Made by a program: the position numbers and the translations under genes. The notes under the pieces are model-generated. The model saw only the letters and a program-made list of their open reading frames with translations. It had not been told where the DNA came from and searched no databases. This document shows, in pieces, positions 22,031-32,958 of a stretch of DNA of 64,000 nt (positions are counted from its first letter, which is position 1; every line of letters starts with the position of its first letter). The DNA comes from Niebla homalea (Eukaryota; Ascomycota; Lecanoromycetes; Lecanorales; Ramalinaceae), in the NCBI GenBank assembly GCA_019925105.1, contig JAHGAU010000021.1, positions 372,001-436,000 of the forward strand, given 5' to 3'.

Positions 22031-22951
22031 TTATTTCATTTCAACAAGCGCATAGATATAACCGAGGCGGAAGTGCTCACCGATGATGTCGAGATCGTTC
22101 TCCGAAGCCCACTCGCGGATTCCGGCTCCTACCTTACCATATCCCCAATGCGGTCGCTTCTTTGGCTTCTTCGGGATCGCAGGCGCCGTAGAATTGGGCT
22201 TGGAAGCTAGTAGAGCGAACACGTAGCGATGGAGGCCAGTCTTTGGGGGCGGAGAGGGTGGAAAGTAGGATTCCAATTGGACAACGTAAGATGGGATCCT
22301 GCGACCTTTATTCAGTCCGAGGAATCCACTGTCCCCAGTAGCCAGAACTGGAAGGGTGATATTGGTAACGATCCAATGGCACATTTGTGCCTTGACCGGA
22401 CTGGCATGAGAAAGAGCATCAGGATCGGAGAGGACGATCGTATAGGTAGTATTTGAAGGCTGGATGACATCCACTTCGATCTCAGGCCGGTGTTTGACGT
22501 GCTTGGGCTTCAAGTGGTTGCCCAGATTGACGGCTTCTTTCTTCTTGGGATAGTACGGCTTCAATGAAAAGGGTGGTACGAAATCATCAAAGACTAGGAG
22601 CAATTGCAAGTCAGACTCTGACAGGGACAATGCAATTGTTGATGGGTGTAAGATATAGCCAAAAGATTCTCCTCGAAGAAATGTAGGAGAGGGGATGGAG
22701 ATTAATAATAGCTTATCTACTTACCATCAGGAATCAGTCCTGCGTCTTTGAGGCTGGAGATGGTCAATATCCTGGGGTTAATCTTGTTGGGAGCAGGTTT
22801 GCCTGGCTTACGCCTCACGGACGTTGGACGCTTCACCGTCAGCGCCCCAAACCAGTGGACTCTGATGGTTGTAGCCATCATGAGGGACAATGGATCTTCC
22901 GACCAGACACCAAGCTCTCAGCAGGAACAGACTTGTCGTGACACATTTCAT
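22031..22951 (-). CDS. PEBP-family (phosphatidylethanolamine-binding-like) protein
   Basis: The main exon (22593-22031) encodes FDDFVPPFSLKPYYP, the ligand-pocket core with SDPDALSHASP (family DPD-P motif) and CHWIVTNI, then LHRYVFALLASKP, ending FRLGYIYALVEMK. These are the PEBP signature blocks in order. Upstream a GTAAGT..CTAG intron (22724-22594) joins SSLKDAGLIPD in frame, matching the family N-terminal helix. The 5' end is uncertain. A start at 22878 gives a basic N-terminus (MATTIRVHWFG). A start at 22951 (MKCVTTSLFLL) needs a 40-bp GTAAGC..CAG intron near 22820-22781 and would give a possible signal peptide. In fungi such proteins may be secreted or cytosolic; the role here is not known. 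It is divergent from DNM1. Confidence 0.8.
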
Positions 22952-23405
22952 CTTTGCAGGTCTTGTCACGTCTGAGCAATTGAAGAATCCTCGAGTGCTT
23001 GTGTCTTTGGGGGCAGATGACGCAGGTTGAAGGTTGCGGGGATGGGAAAGCAACGGTTCAAGAGGTGTAGCGTACATTTCATACCATGATGGGAAGTTCT
23101 GAAACCTCCACCAGCTCCAGAACTCTATTTACTCGGACTTGGACCTGATTTCCCACTCCACAACCTTGGAAAAACACCGCTCAGTCGCGCCGACCGTATG
23201 TATAGCCATAATAAAAGGCGCTAATGTAGGTAGCAGGTCATCTACTGAATCTACCATGTTAATCGTGTCCAGTATCTTGCTCCTCATGTGCGCAATCAGC
23301 TGCACGGCATCCTAATCTCCTGACCGGCGCCGACACGCAGGCTTCCAGGCATCCTCTCCACAGTGCTCCCCGAGCTGCCAATCTCACAGGATTACGTTGT
23401 CCATC

Positions 23406-25994
23406 ATGGCGTCTCTTGGGGAGGACTTGCTCGGCGTGGTGAACAAGCTGCAAGACCTTGTCTTCAATACTATCGGCAACGACTCTCTTGATCTGCCCCA
23501 GATTGTAGGTTTTCCTCGTACTCATCTTTGCGAAGCGTGGGGCTCTGAGTGCTAAGTGGACGTTCAGGTCGTTGTTGGCTCTCAATCATCCGGTAAATCG
23601 TCCGTACTCGAGAACATTGTTGGCCGGGATTTCCTACCACGCGGCAGTGGTATCGTTACCAGACGGCCCTTGATCTTACAACTCATAAACGTGCCAAGCG
23701 AACGAAATGACAAAGCAGAGAGTGACGAGATCCATGAACCTCACACAGCGGCAAGCGTTGCCGGTCAAGGAGAGTGGGGCGAATTCCACCACCTGCCGAA
23801 TCAAAAGTTCCGTGACTTTCAAGCAGTCAAGAGGGAAATTGAAAATGAAACCTCAAGGATTGCAGGAAATAACAAAGGAATCAATCGACAGCCGATCAAT
23901 CTGAAAATTTACTCCCCCCATGTCCTGAGCCTTACCTTGGTCGATCTCCCAGGCTTGACCAAGGTTCCAATAGGCGACCAGCCAACAGACATTGAGAAGC
24001 AGACAAGGAATCTTATCTCGGAATACATTGCGAAGCCGAACAGCTTGATATTGGCGGTATCACCGGCGAATGTAGACATCGTCAATTCAGAGGCCCTGAA
24101 GTTGGCCCGCTATGTCGATCCAATGGGCAAACGGACAATCGGTGTGCTCACAAAGATTGATCTTATGGATCATGGCACAAATGCTCTTGATATCCTTTCT
24201 GGACGAGTCTATCCTCTGAAGCTCGGATTCATTGGGGTTGTCAATAGATCACAACAAGACATCCAAGGCAACAAATCGCTCGCGGACGCCCTCCAGGACG
24301 AGGCAGATTTCTTCAGACATAACCCAGCATATCGGAACATGGCCACTCGTTGTGGTACTCAGTTCTTGGCCAAGAGCCTTAACAACACCCTTATGTCTCA
24401 CATCCGGGACCGACTGCCGGACATCAAAGCACGGTTAAATACGCTGATGGGACAGACCCAGCAAGAGCTGGCAAGCTATGGGAATACACAATTCAGCGGG
24501 AAAGAACATCGCGGCTCCCTTATCTTGCAGCTCATGACCCGCTTCGCCTCTTCATTCATAAATTCCATCGATGGAACGGTGTCCGAGTTCTCAACAAAGG
24601 AGCTCTGCGGCGGTGCAAGAATTTATTATATTTTCAACTCCGTCTTCGGAAATTCTCTGGAGACCATCGACCCATCAAACAATCTTTCAGTCCAGGACAT
24701 CAGGACAGCCATCCGCAACTCTACAGGCCCTCGACCTAGTCTTTTCGTCCCCGAACTCGCCTTTGACCTGCTGGTGAAGCCTCAAATTAAGTTGCTAGAA
24801 GTGCCCAGCCAACGTTGTGTGGAGCTTGTTTATGAGGAACTTATCAAAATATGCCATACATGCGGTTCAAACGAGTTGTCCCGCTTCCCACGTCTGCAAG
24901 GAAAATTGATAGAGGTCGTTTCGGACCTCTTACGGGAACGACTGGGGCCCACATCACAATATGTCGAGTCTCTGATATCGATACAACGCGCATACATCAA
25001 TACAAACCATCCGAACTTCCTTGGTGCAGCCGCAGCAATGTCGACGGTCGTTCAGCAAAAGCAGGAGAAGGAGCGAAAAGCTGCCGCTGCCGAAGACAGG
25101 AAAAGAAGAGAGAAGCGACGGCAAAAAGAGCTGGGTATCAATGGTGCTGCAACACCCGAAGATGAGGATGAGGCCGTGGATGAAGTCAACAGCATGCACA
25201 AATTGCCGCATCGAGGGCACACCAAAGGCACTCGAAGTATGTCCCCTGCAGTAGGCAGAGGGGTTGAGAATGGGGTGAACAGTATATCAGCAACTCTCAA
25301 TGGCTCGAGATCAACATCACCACCGAGGTTTGGCGCTGCAGCTCAAGGCGGTACGAAGGATTCTTTCCTGAATTATTTCTTCGGTAAAGAAGGCGGCGCG
25401 CCGTCATCAAACAATGTCAATGCAGTTGGTGGGACAGCTCTTGTTGCTGCAACCGCCAGCCGACACGTGAGTCAAAATACAGAACCCAGCTTCAGCCAAA
25501 GTATGCGCAGAGGAGACAATCACCGGACTGCTGCACGCCATTCACCCAGAACATCGCAGCATTACAGCCAAGACGAGTACGAGCCAGACCAAGCCAGCAA
25601 AGACTACAACGACTTCGAGTTTCAATTAGTAGGTGTTTGCAAAGCGGAAAAGCGACTGCCATAGCTGACATAGCACTAGCCTGGGCAAGAGCCACCCCCT
25701 GAGCTCACAGAACGCGAAGCGCTTGAAACAGATCTCATCCGAGCTCTGATCTCCTCTTACTTCAACATCGTGCGAGAAACTACGGCTGACCAAGTCCCCA
25801 AAGCTGTCATGCACCTACTGGTTAATCACAGCAAGGACGTCGTTCAGAACAAACTTGTTAGCGAGTTGTATAAAGAAGAGCTCTTTGGCGATCTTCTGTA
25901 TGAGGATGATGGCATCAAGGCCGAGAGGGAAAAGTGCGAGAAACTTCTGGCAACATACAGAGAGGCGGCAAAAATCGTGGGAGAGGTACTGTGA
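23406..25994 (+). CDS. DNM1: Dynamin-related GTPase, Dnm1-like (organelle fission)
   Basis: Large GTPase that assembles on mitochondria and peroxisomes and constricts them for fission. Three exons: 23406-23504, 23568-25628, 25680-25994; about 824 residues. G1 is GSQSSGKS at residues 37-44, followed by the dynamin signature LPRGSGIVTRRPL. G3 is DLPGLTKVP and G4 is TKIDLMDHG. The stalk and a low-complexity insert follow (KRREKRRQKE, acidic EDEDEAVDE, Ser/Pro-rich, about 520-690). The C-terminal GTPase effector domain contains SSYFNIVRETTADQVPKAVM and ends REAAKIVGEVL. The MASLGEDLLGVVNKLQDLVF start, the long insert and the roughly 800-residue length favour Dnm1 over the shorter Vps1; this split rests on family memory. 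Start ATG at 23406 is the first in frame with the domain. Confidence 0.85.
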
Positions 25995-26751
25995 TCGAAT
26001 CGATGTTGGCATTGGGGTTGGCATTTTGGGGCATGGGCGTTCCCGTGTAGAAAAGGGGCCCATCCATGGTTTGCTCCTTTCTTAAAGCGGTGGACTGCAG
26101 ACACTCGTATGTGTCTGCTTTTGTATGTTTACATCTATTCGACTTACTCTTAAGGCAAACCTCCTCAATCGAAAGAGATGCCCTACTATTACACTTTAGC
26201 CAGCTATCAAGTTGATTTCGAGTGAACCTCTGGACATGCGATGCGAGAAGATGAGTTAGCCATGCTTACACGACACTCGTGACGGTTTTTTAAGGCTTGG
26301 GCCATTCACATTTGTACGGTTTGTCCTTTTCTAGTAATGCACCAATTAGAAACACTCGTTTTCAAGTCCCCGTTCGGGCCCAATATTCACACTTTGCATA
26401 TCCCCTTTGTCCGACTATTGTTGGTGTGCTGCAATGATGAATGATGTTTATGGGTTAAGACTTTGCATTGGCAATGATACTGTATCATATTTGTAATGTG
26501 TCAGTAATTTACATCGAAGCTTAGATTTCATGCGGGAAGTCTTCAGGTCCATAAACCGTCATCATTCACTATCCGCTCCCAAGCTTGCATTGATCAAGCT
26601 TGAACGTTTTTTATCGAACAACCAAGCAACCAGGCTTTCCCATATTCTCGCCTCTCATACAATCGATCCCCCACTACAAGACAGTCTGAGGACCTCTCTT
26701 CCACACCTTCTGGCCTAGAAGCCATCGACCCCTCCTCTCCACTCAGTCACC
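25995..26751. other. Intergenic between DNM1 and glutaredoxin genes
   Basis: Holds the 3' end of the dynamin-like gene and the promoter of the next gene. A 62-codon frame at 26530-26718 ends just before the glutaredoxin start and is probably leader sequence. Nothing else was recognised. Confidence 0.5.
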
Positions 26752-27770
26752 ATGTCGCAAATCATAGACATCACTGACGACTCGGCCTTCCACACCTATC
26801 TCTCCTCTCTCCCCGCCACAGCCCTCGCCGTCATCTCCTTCCACACCCCCTGGGCCGCCCCTTGCAAGCAAATGCGCACCATCCTCGAAACGCTCGCGTC
26901 CACCTACCCGCCCCAATCCCCACCCACGATCTCCTTCCTCAGCCTCGACGCGGAGGAATTACCCGATGTTTCTGAATCCTACGACGTCACCGCCGTGCCC
27001 TTCCTTGCACTGCAGAGGGATGGAAAAGTGCTGGAGAGTGTGAGCGGTAGCGATGCGGCGAAAGTGAGGGATGCGGTGGAGAAACGTGCAGGCAAAGGAG
27101 GCAATACGGGGAAATTGGGGTTGCCGCCTGCATTGGAGACCACGCCGCGGCAGGAGGATGATGGTAATGAGGATGGTGTGAATGGCGCGAAGGGAGGGGT
27201 GGGGCAGGCGAAGAATTTGAGTGGCTATGCGCCGGGACCAAGCGATCCGGCGACAGCGCCCGAGATGTCGGGTGGTGCGGGCCAGAAGGAGGAGCTGGAG
27301 AAGCGGCTGGGGAGCTGGTGAAGGCGGCGCCGGTCATGTTGTTCATGAAGGGGACTCCGAGTACGCCGCAGTGTGGGTTTAGCCGGCAGTTGGTGGGGTT
27401 GTTGAGGGAAAAGGGGGTGAGGTATGGGTTTTTTAAGTGAGTGTCGCTTAATATGGAGGTATTGTGAGGATGAGTTGCTGATGAGTGGTGTAGCATACTT
27501 GCGGATGAAGATGTAAGGCAGGGGTTGAAGGAATGGTCGGAATGGCCGACTTTCCCACAGCTCTATCTGCAGGGGGAGCTAGTTGGTGGGCTTGATATTG
27601 TGAGTGCTGTTCACGAACGATGATTCACCGGCACGACGGGCTAATCATACGAGCAGGTCAAAGAAGAACTCGACAACAACGCCGACTTCTTCTCAGAGTT
27701 TCAAGCCGCACCAAAGGGGAAGGGTGGCATGGCAGCTCCAGAGGCACAAACGCAGCCTGTGAGCACATAG
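26752..27770 (+). CDS. Monothiol glutaredoxin (Grx3/4 type), frame broken near 27310
   Basis: Cytosolic/nuclear multidomain monothiol glutaredoxin, an iron-sulfur cluster carrier and iron sensor partner in fungi. Residues 1-110 form a thioredoxin-like domain with WAAPCKQM. After a Gly/Asp/Glu-rich linker comes the glutaredoxin domain with [17 protein letters not shown] and the CGFS active site, then [20 protein letters not shown]. Exons: 26752-27436, 27494-27599, 27657-27770, the last two introns being 57 bp with good GT..AG ends. The first exon changes frame at a run of four G (27309-27312). Read as is, the protein stops at 27319-27321 after RLGSW. With a fifth G it reads [12 protein letters not shown], which is the conserved linker. 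I take the break as a base miscall or very recent mutation. Fungal orthologues are usually named GRX3/4. Confidence 0.85.
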
Positions 27771-28177
27771 ATCTTGCACTTAGACATGATATGAAGGAAT
27801 TAACAGGGGTTATGCTAGATCACGGATCCGCTTGAGCGTTCGTAGGCATGTACTTTATAGTGATCGGAATCAACGCTGCAGTGTATACTCCCAAAACTAA
27901 GGCTCCTAAACCCCTCCGGACTGTGGATCCGGACGATCATACTTTATATTATGATTCAGGGGTTAGGAACACGGTACTTTACCGATGCTGCACCGCCACA
28001 CCAGATCAGCCCTACGTCCGCTTACGTTGCTGCCCGTTTGTTTTTCGGGGACCGTTTTATCAATTGAAAAGCAATCGCAACACATGCGAAGGCTCTTGTA
28101 CCTACTCTCGCCTTCTCTCCAATGCAACCAGCACTCCCGCTCGCTTCTGCTAGGAGGCAGCAGCGAGTCTTCAGTGG
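27771..28177. other. Intergenic, 0.4 kb
   Basis: Short spacer between two plus-strand genes. It contains the promoter of the carrier gene. No gene seen; a plus-strand frame at 27848-28153 has no recognisable content. Confidence 0.5.
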
Positions 28178-29267
28178 ATGTCGGGCGGTGGACGACATCT
28201 CAAGGATGAGGTATGATAGCTTCATCGTAGGTGGGCAGAGAAACGTTTTGGCTGACCACACCTCAATCGTAGGGTTCGGGGCTTCAGGTAGTAGCTGCAG
28301 GGGCGACTGCAGGATTGGTGTCAAGGTCAGGTTTCCTACGGGAGAATAGTAGTCGACTTTCAATCCTCGATCATGACTGAAAGCTCGGTCTAGATTTTGC
28401 ATCGCTCCTCTGGACGTGCTCAAGATCCGCTTGCAGCTACAAATCCATTCACTGTCCGATCCTTTGGATACGCAGAGTTGGGCGCAAAGAAGACGACGGA
28501 AGTTCGGTACAGTGGAGACTTTCAAGAACATTCTTCGATATGAAGGCATTACGGCTTTCTGGAAAGGCAATATTCCGGCTGAGCTGCTCTACATAAGTTA
28601 CGGAGCTGCACAATTCTCTACCTACCGCCATTGTACAAACTTGCTCCACCCGCTGCACCTATCCAACAGGGCCGAGGCATTCATTGCCGGCGCGGTGGCG
28701 GGGGCTACGGCCACCACTTTGACGTATCCTCTCGACTTGCTCCGAACTCGGTTTGCTGCTCAAGGTCCTCAGAAGGTGTACAAGAGTTTGAGGAGCGGCA
28801 TTCGTGACATAGCGCGGCAGGAAGGGGCCAAGGGCTTCTTTCAGGGACTGGGAGCTGCCACGGCCCAGGTTGTGCCCTACATGGGACTTTTTTTCGGCAC
28901 CTACGAGGCTCTGAGACCGCCGCTAGCAGGCTTGTCTCTTCCCTTTGGATCTGGGGATGCTACCGCTGGGGTCCTAGCAGGAGTCTGCGCTAAGACTGGG
29001 GTCTTTCCACTCGATTTGATCCGGAAAAGATTGCAGGTTCAAGGGCCGACTCGTGTTCGATATCTGGGTGGGAAGATACCAGTATACGGCAAAGGTGTGT
29101 ACAGGACAGGAAAGGCCATCATAGGTAAGGAGGGCTGGAGGGGCTTGTACAGAGGCTTGGGTGTCGGATTGGTCAAGTCGGCTCCTGCCAGTGCCATCAC
29201 CATGTGGACTTATGAAAGAGCGCTGATGATCGTGAAAGCTTGGGACTCGTCTGACGATGCAACATAA
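28178..29267 (+). CDS. TPC1: Mitochondrial thiamine pyrophosphate carrier
   Basis: Inner-membrane carrier that brings thiamine pyrophosphate into the mitochondrial matrix. Three exons (28178-28210, 28273-28325, 28394-29267) give 319 residues, the normal length. The N-terminus reads [20 protein letters not shown]. The three carrier repeats each show a Px[DE]xx[KR] signature: [12 protein letters not shown] (about residue 40), [13 protein letters not shown] (about 144) and [13 protein letters not shown] (about 240), with the matching later glycine motifs ([26 protein letters not shown]). The carrier family is certain from repeats; TPC1 is chosen because the N-terminal GLQVVAAG and the inserts match that subfamily. 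The first intron leaves a very short first exon of 33 bp, so start prediction tools may miss it. Confidence 0.88.
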
Positions 29268-29364
29268 TCATGGTGTATTCCTGTACAGGACTCATGCCGA
29301 GAAGCAAGATTTCCTTGCGGTCTCAAGCCGTCAGTCTGTCTTCCGTGGTATTCTTGAACCGATG

Positions 29365-30249
29365 TCAGCCTATGCTTGGTGATGGCATGTGACCTAGCAG
29401 CATTCGTAAGCGGTTCACAGCAGTTCCATTGCCCGGCTGTTTGATCCCAGCCTGCAACTCGCGCCAGACCTCTGTACGAGCCTCCTCCGCAGCCGGTGAC
29501 TTGTCACCCCACACTTCATCCTGGTACCCGGTGAAGATCCGCTTCCATGTCTCTTGAAATTCGGCTGATAAATCCCGGTCGCTGAAATGCACCTGCTCTC
29601 TGACATCTTTCACCTTGTTTGCATCATTGTTCCGAGCGTCGAGTATTTCTAGATCACCAGTTTGCCGAATGTCTGCATAGTCCCCAAAGTTTTCATCCAG
29701 CACGAAGGAAGGATCAGACAGTAAGTCGACGACTGCAGCTCCATCTTCCGCTGGCGAGGCATATGGAATTGAAGACGACGATTTTGACATTACTGCATCA
29801 TTCATAATGTTTTCTACTACTTGGTGGTCCTTGCCCTTCTCTGCGCTCTGTCTAGGTGGAGACTGGGGCTCTGTCAGTGGATCCATGATGGTTTCAAGTC
29901 CCCTTTGTGATGATGCTTTGAATTCGTCAAAAGCCTTCTGGGTAACCTGCGCATTATGTCGGATTTCGGGTGAAAGGAGATCTGAGCGAAATGACTCAGG
30001 AGGGGAACCTATGCTTGGATGCTGCGGTCTGGCATTGCTTTCCATGGGCAAATGATGACTGGTGCGCTCACTGCTGCTCACAGTCGTGGATGAGGGACCA
30101 GGTTTATCTTCAGGAAGCAGTCCAGACGCTGGGACTTCCCTGTTTGTGGGTGGCTGAGAGAGCGTCGAGTGTGCCAATGTCGAAGCAGAGGCTATTATCC
30201 TTTCTGAGAAGGAGTCATACTCACGTTCTGGCTCTTTGCCAGAGGGCAT
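29365..30249 (-). CDS. Unknown Ser-rich protein with conserved-looking C-terminus
   Basis: Uninterrupted frame of 294 residues from ATG at 30249 (MPSGKEPEREYDSFSERI). The frame is open further up to 30306, but that part crosses a CAG that looks like a splice acceptor (about 30255), so an upstream 5' exon, for example near 30609 (MERLSAKPN), is possible. The middle is Ser/Pro-rich and disordered. The last 75 residues look folded: FQETWKRIFTGYQDEVWGD, then EARTEVWRELQAGI and AVNRLRMLLGHM. No known domain. It is divergent from the PP2A B-subunit gene with a 768-bp spacer. Probably a real, lineage-restricted fungal protein; function unknown. Confidence 0.65.
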   Translation of the reverse strand: MPSGKEPEREYDSFSERIIASASTLAHSTLSQPPTNREVPASGLLPEDKPGPSSTTVSSSERTSHHLPMESNARPQHPSIGSPPESFRSDLLSPEIRHNAQVTQKAFDEFKASSQRGLETIMDPLTEPQSPPRQSAEKGKDHQVVENIMNDAVMSKSSSSIPYASPAEDGAAVVDLLSDPSFVLDENFGDYADIRQTGDLEILDARNNDANKVKDVREQVHFSDRDLSAEFQETWKRIFTGYQDEVWGDKSPAAEEARTEVWRELQAGIKQPGNGTAVNRLRMLLGHMPSPSIG

Positions 30250-31017
30250 TGCGACCTGAGGCAAGGATAAAAATGAAATAAAAATGTAGAAGATATGACT
30301 TGACAATGAACCTAGCCAGGTGTGATGGTGATAGTGCCTCTCAACTTATACATGCAGAAAGACAGAAACAGAAACAGAAAAATAGGTTAGCTGCATTGAC
30401 ATTGTAAGATATTCAGTTCGACCATCACCTACCTGGCTTAAAAGGCAGTGAATCAGACCGAGGCAGTGTGAAGAAAAGTGCAGAACCTCTTCCTGTTGAC
30501 TGGTGACTGCATTCAGTCCAAAGATCCTCCCGCCTCCGCCTTCCTGTGACGCACAGGCGAAAGCGAAAGGGCAAAAGCTCACATTGGGCTTGGCACTCAA
30601 CCGCTCCATCTGGACCTACTACTCCTCTCTTGATCCCGTAAATGCTACCTAATCTTCACCTAAACGGCTTTCATGTCTGATTCTTGCTGCTCCCTGCTTC
30701 GTCGATGATCGTGTCAAAGTGCCATATACCTTGCCAGACGATGATACGGCAGATCAACCTTACACCCACTCCACCATCAGCCCGCTCTCACTGAATGAGC
30801 CTGAGCTCATCTCAAAGCGACCTCAGCCTACTATCCTCATTAAAAATCGGTAGTGCTCCTCGGGAAAAGTGCAGGATACACCAGTGAAATTCAAAAGAAG
30901 GACTAGGCTACCCAGTTAAAAGGTTGGCCTTCGAAAGTATCTGGGTGACTGGACTAGCTAAAACATATAGGCAGATAACTGTCAGTAACCCCGCATCGTT
31001 GAGGAGGGTCAGGGAAT
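30250..31017. other. Divergent promoter region
   Basis: Spacer of 768 bp between the unknown minus-strand gene and the PP2A subunit gene. It may include a 5' exon of the minus-strand gene near 30.5-30.6 kb. A short AGAAAC tandem run lies near 30358-30380. Confidence 0.5.
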
Positions 31018-32958
31018 ATGGTGGCTCCGGATGAGCCAGCTCAGCCCACGTGGAAGTTCACACAGTAAGTGTTGTGGCACCTCCTTTCACCTCCGACACA
31101 CCCCTCTCAAACGTTTCACATTCACTTTGCACGATGAAGTAGTGCTATGCTCCACCTCGATCATAACGGATTTACATCTCCGCAAAGATGGCACCTAGTG
31201 CCATGGAAGGCGTCATCACGCAGAGTGACCTTGATGCTATCGAGGAAAAGAACAATTCATGGGGGGCGCACTGGCTAAATGGTACATTCAGGTGTTTTGG
31301 AGACAAAGGCGATGTAGAAGACATCACTGAAGGTCAGTTGTGTGGAAATCCAGACGATACTCTACAGCTTCCTGACCTTTCCATCCAAATAGCTGACATA
31401 ATCTCCACGGTCGAGTTCGACCACACTGGCAACTACCTGGCGACTGGCGACAAGGGGGGTCGTGTCGTCCTTTTCGAGAGGAATGAATCCGTGAGTGCGC
31501 AATCTCTAAGGCAAAGAGATTTGCTCCCGCTGCCCACGTTATGTCAATGCTCATAATGAGTAGAAGAAAACATGCGAATACAAATTTCACACCGAGTTCC
31601 AATCTCACGAACCGGAGTTCGATTACCTCAAATCTTTGGAGATAGAAGAAAAGATCAACAAGATCAAGTGGTGTCGAAGACAGAATGCTTCGCACTACCT
31701 CCTCTCTACGAACGACAAGACAATCAAGCTATGGAAGGTCTTCGAGAAGTCGCTAAAAGTCGTGGCCGAGAACAATCTATCACATGATCTGACTCCTGGA
31801 GGAGCGTTGGGCGGTGGTGGTGGTCCTCCAAGACCGAATCCCAATGTATCATTCCGCGACGCATCTTCCCTCAAGCTCCCTCGACTGACTCACCATGACA
31901 CCGTCGTCGCCGCCGTCCCTCGCAGAAACTACGCAAACGCTCATGCCTACCACATAAACAGCATATCCGTCAACAGCGACGGGGAGACTTTCATAAGCAG
32001 CGACGACCTTCGGATCAATCTTTGGAACCTCAACATCCAGGATCAAAGCTTCAATATCGTTGACATCAAGCCAGCGAATATGGAAGAGCTCACGGAAGTC
32101 ATCACGGCAGCTGAGTTTCATCCAGAAAGCTGCAATTGGTTCATGTATGCCAGCTCGAAAGGAACGATAAAGCTCGCTGATATGAGGGAGAACGCTTTGT
32201 GTGATCAGCATGCTAAACGTGAGTCTTACCCAAGGTGACCCTCCGAACTCCTTGTGCTGATGAGCTTGTCTCAGAGTTCGAGCAAGAAGAAGATCCATCA
32301 GCCCGATCTTTCTTTTCCGAGATCATCTCGTCAATCTCCGATGTGCGATTCTCTCACGATGGGCGGTACATCCTATCGCGCGATTATTTGACTGTGAAGA
32401 TATGGGATGTTGCCATGGAACGCTCCCCAGTCAAGACGATACCGATACACGAGCACCTTCGACCGCGGTTATGCGACACGTACGAGAATGACAGCATCTT
32501 TGACAAGTTCGAAGTTGTTTTTTCGGGTGATGCGAAGAACGTCATGACTGGCAGCTACAACAACAACTTCATGATTTACCCATCTGATCCGGAGCGCGAA
32601 ACGGAAGTTGTGCTCCAAGCCGATAAGTCTGCGTTCAAGCAGAAGAAGATAGGCGTTCCGACTCCAATCAACAATGCGTCTACGAGTCCCACGAACGGCG
32701 GAGGACCATCGGCTGGGAAGAAAGGCAACTCGCGCGCTGGTAGCCCAGCGGCGGGCGTCGGCCAGGGAGCAAGGATGAAGAAGGAGACTGACGCGGATCA
32801 AATAGATTTCAACAAGAAGATACTCCACATGAGTTGGCACCCCTTTGAGGATAGCATTGCTATTGCAGCTACGAATAATGTGAGTCTGCCTTCATGCAGC
32901 CAACACTGACAGCCAAGCTAACAAATTGGAAAAGCTCTTCGTCTTCTCGGCATTGTGA
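31018..32958 (+). CDS. CDC55: PP2A regulatory subunit B (55-kDa, WD40)
   Basis: B-type regulatory subunit of protein phosphatase 2A, a seven-bladed WD40 propeller that directs the phosphatase in mitosis and morphogenesis. The first exon (31018-31064) encodes [16 protein letters not shown], and a 227-bp intron leads to [14 protein letters not shown], a hallmark of the family. Further exons give [72 protein letters not shown] and [20 protein letters not shown], ending NNLFVFSAL, the canonical end. Introns start at 31065, 31491, 32220 and 32881, all GT..AG. A Gly/Ser/Ala-rich insert (about 32665-32770) is typical for filamentous fungi. An ATG at 31188 inside intron 1 gives an alternative N-terminus (see findings). 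Confidence 0.93.

Noticed and set aside
22031..22630. PEBP gene starting at the ATG 22630 of the main frame
   Set aside because: That start reads through a good intron acceptor (CTAG at 22594) and loses the conserved SSLKDAGLIPD helix encoded upstream.
23406..25994. Calling the dynamin-like gene VPS1
   Set aside because: The N-terminus, the long Ser/Lys/Glu-rich insert and the length near 820 residues fit Dnm1 better than the roughly 700-residue Vps1.
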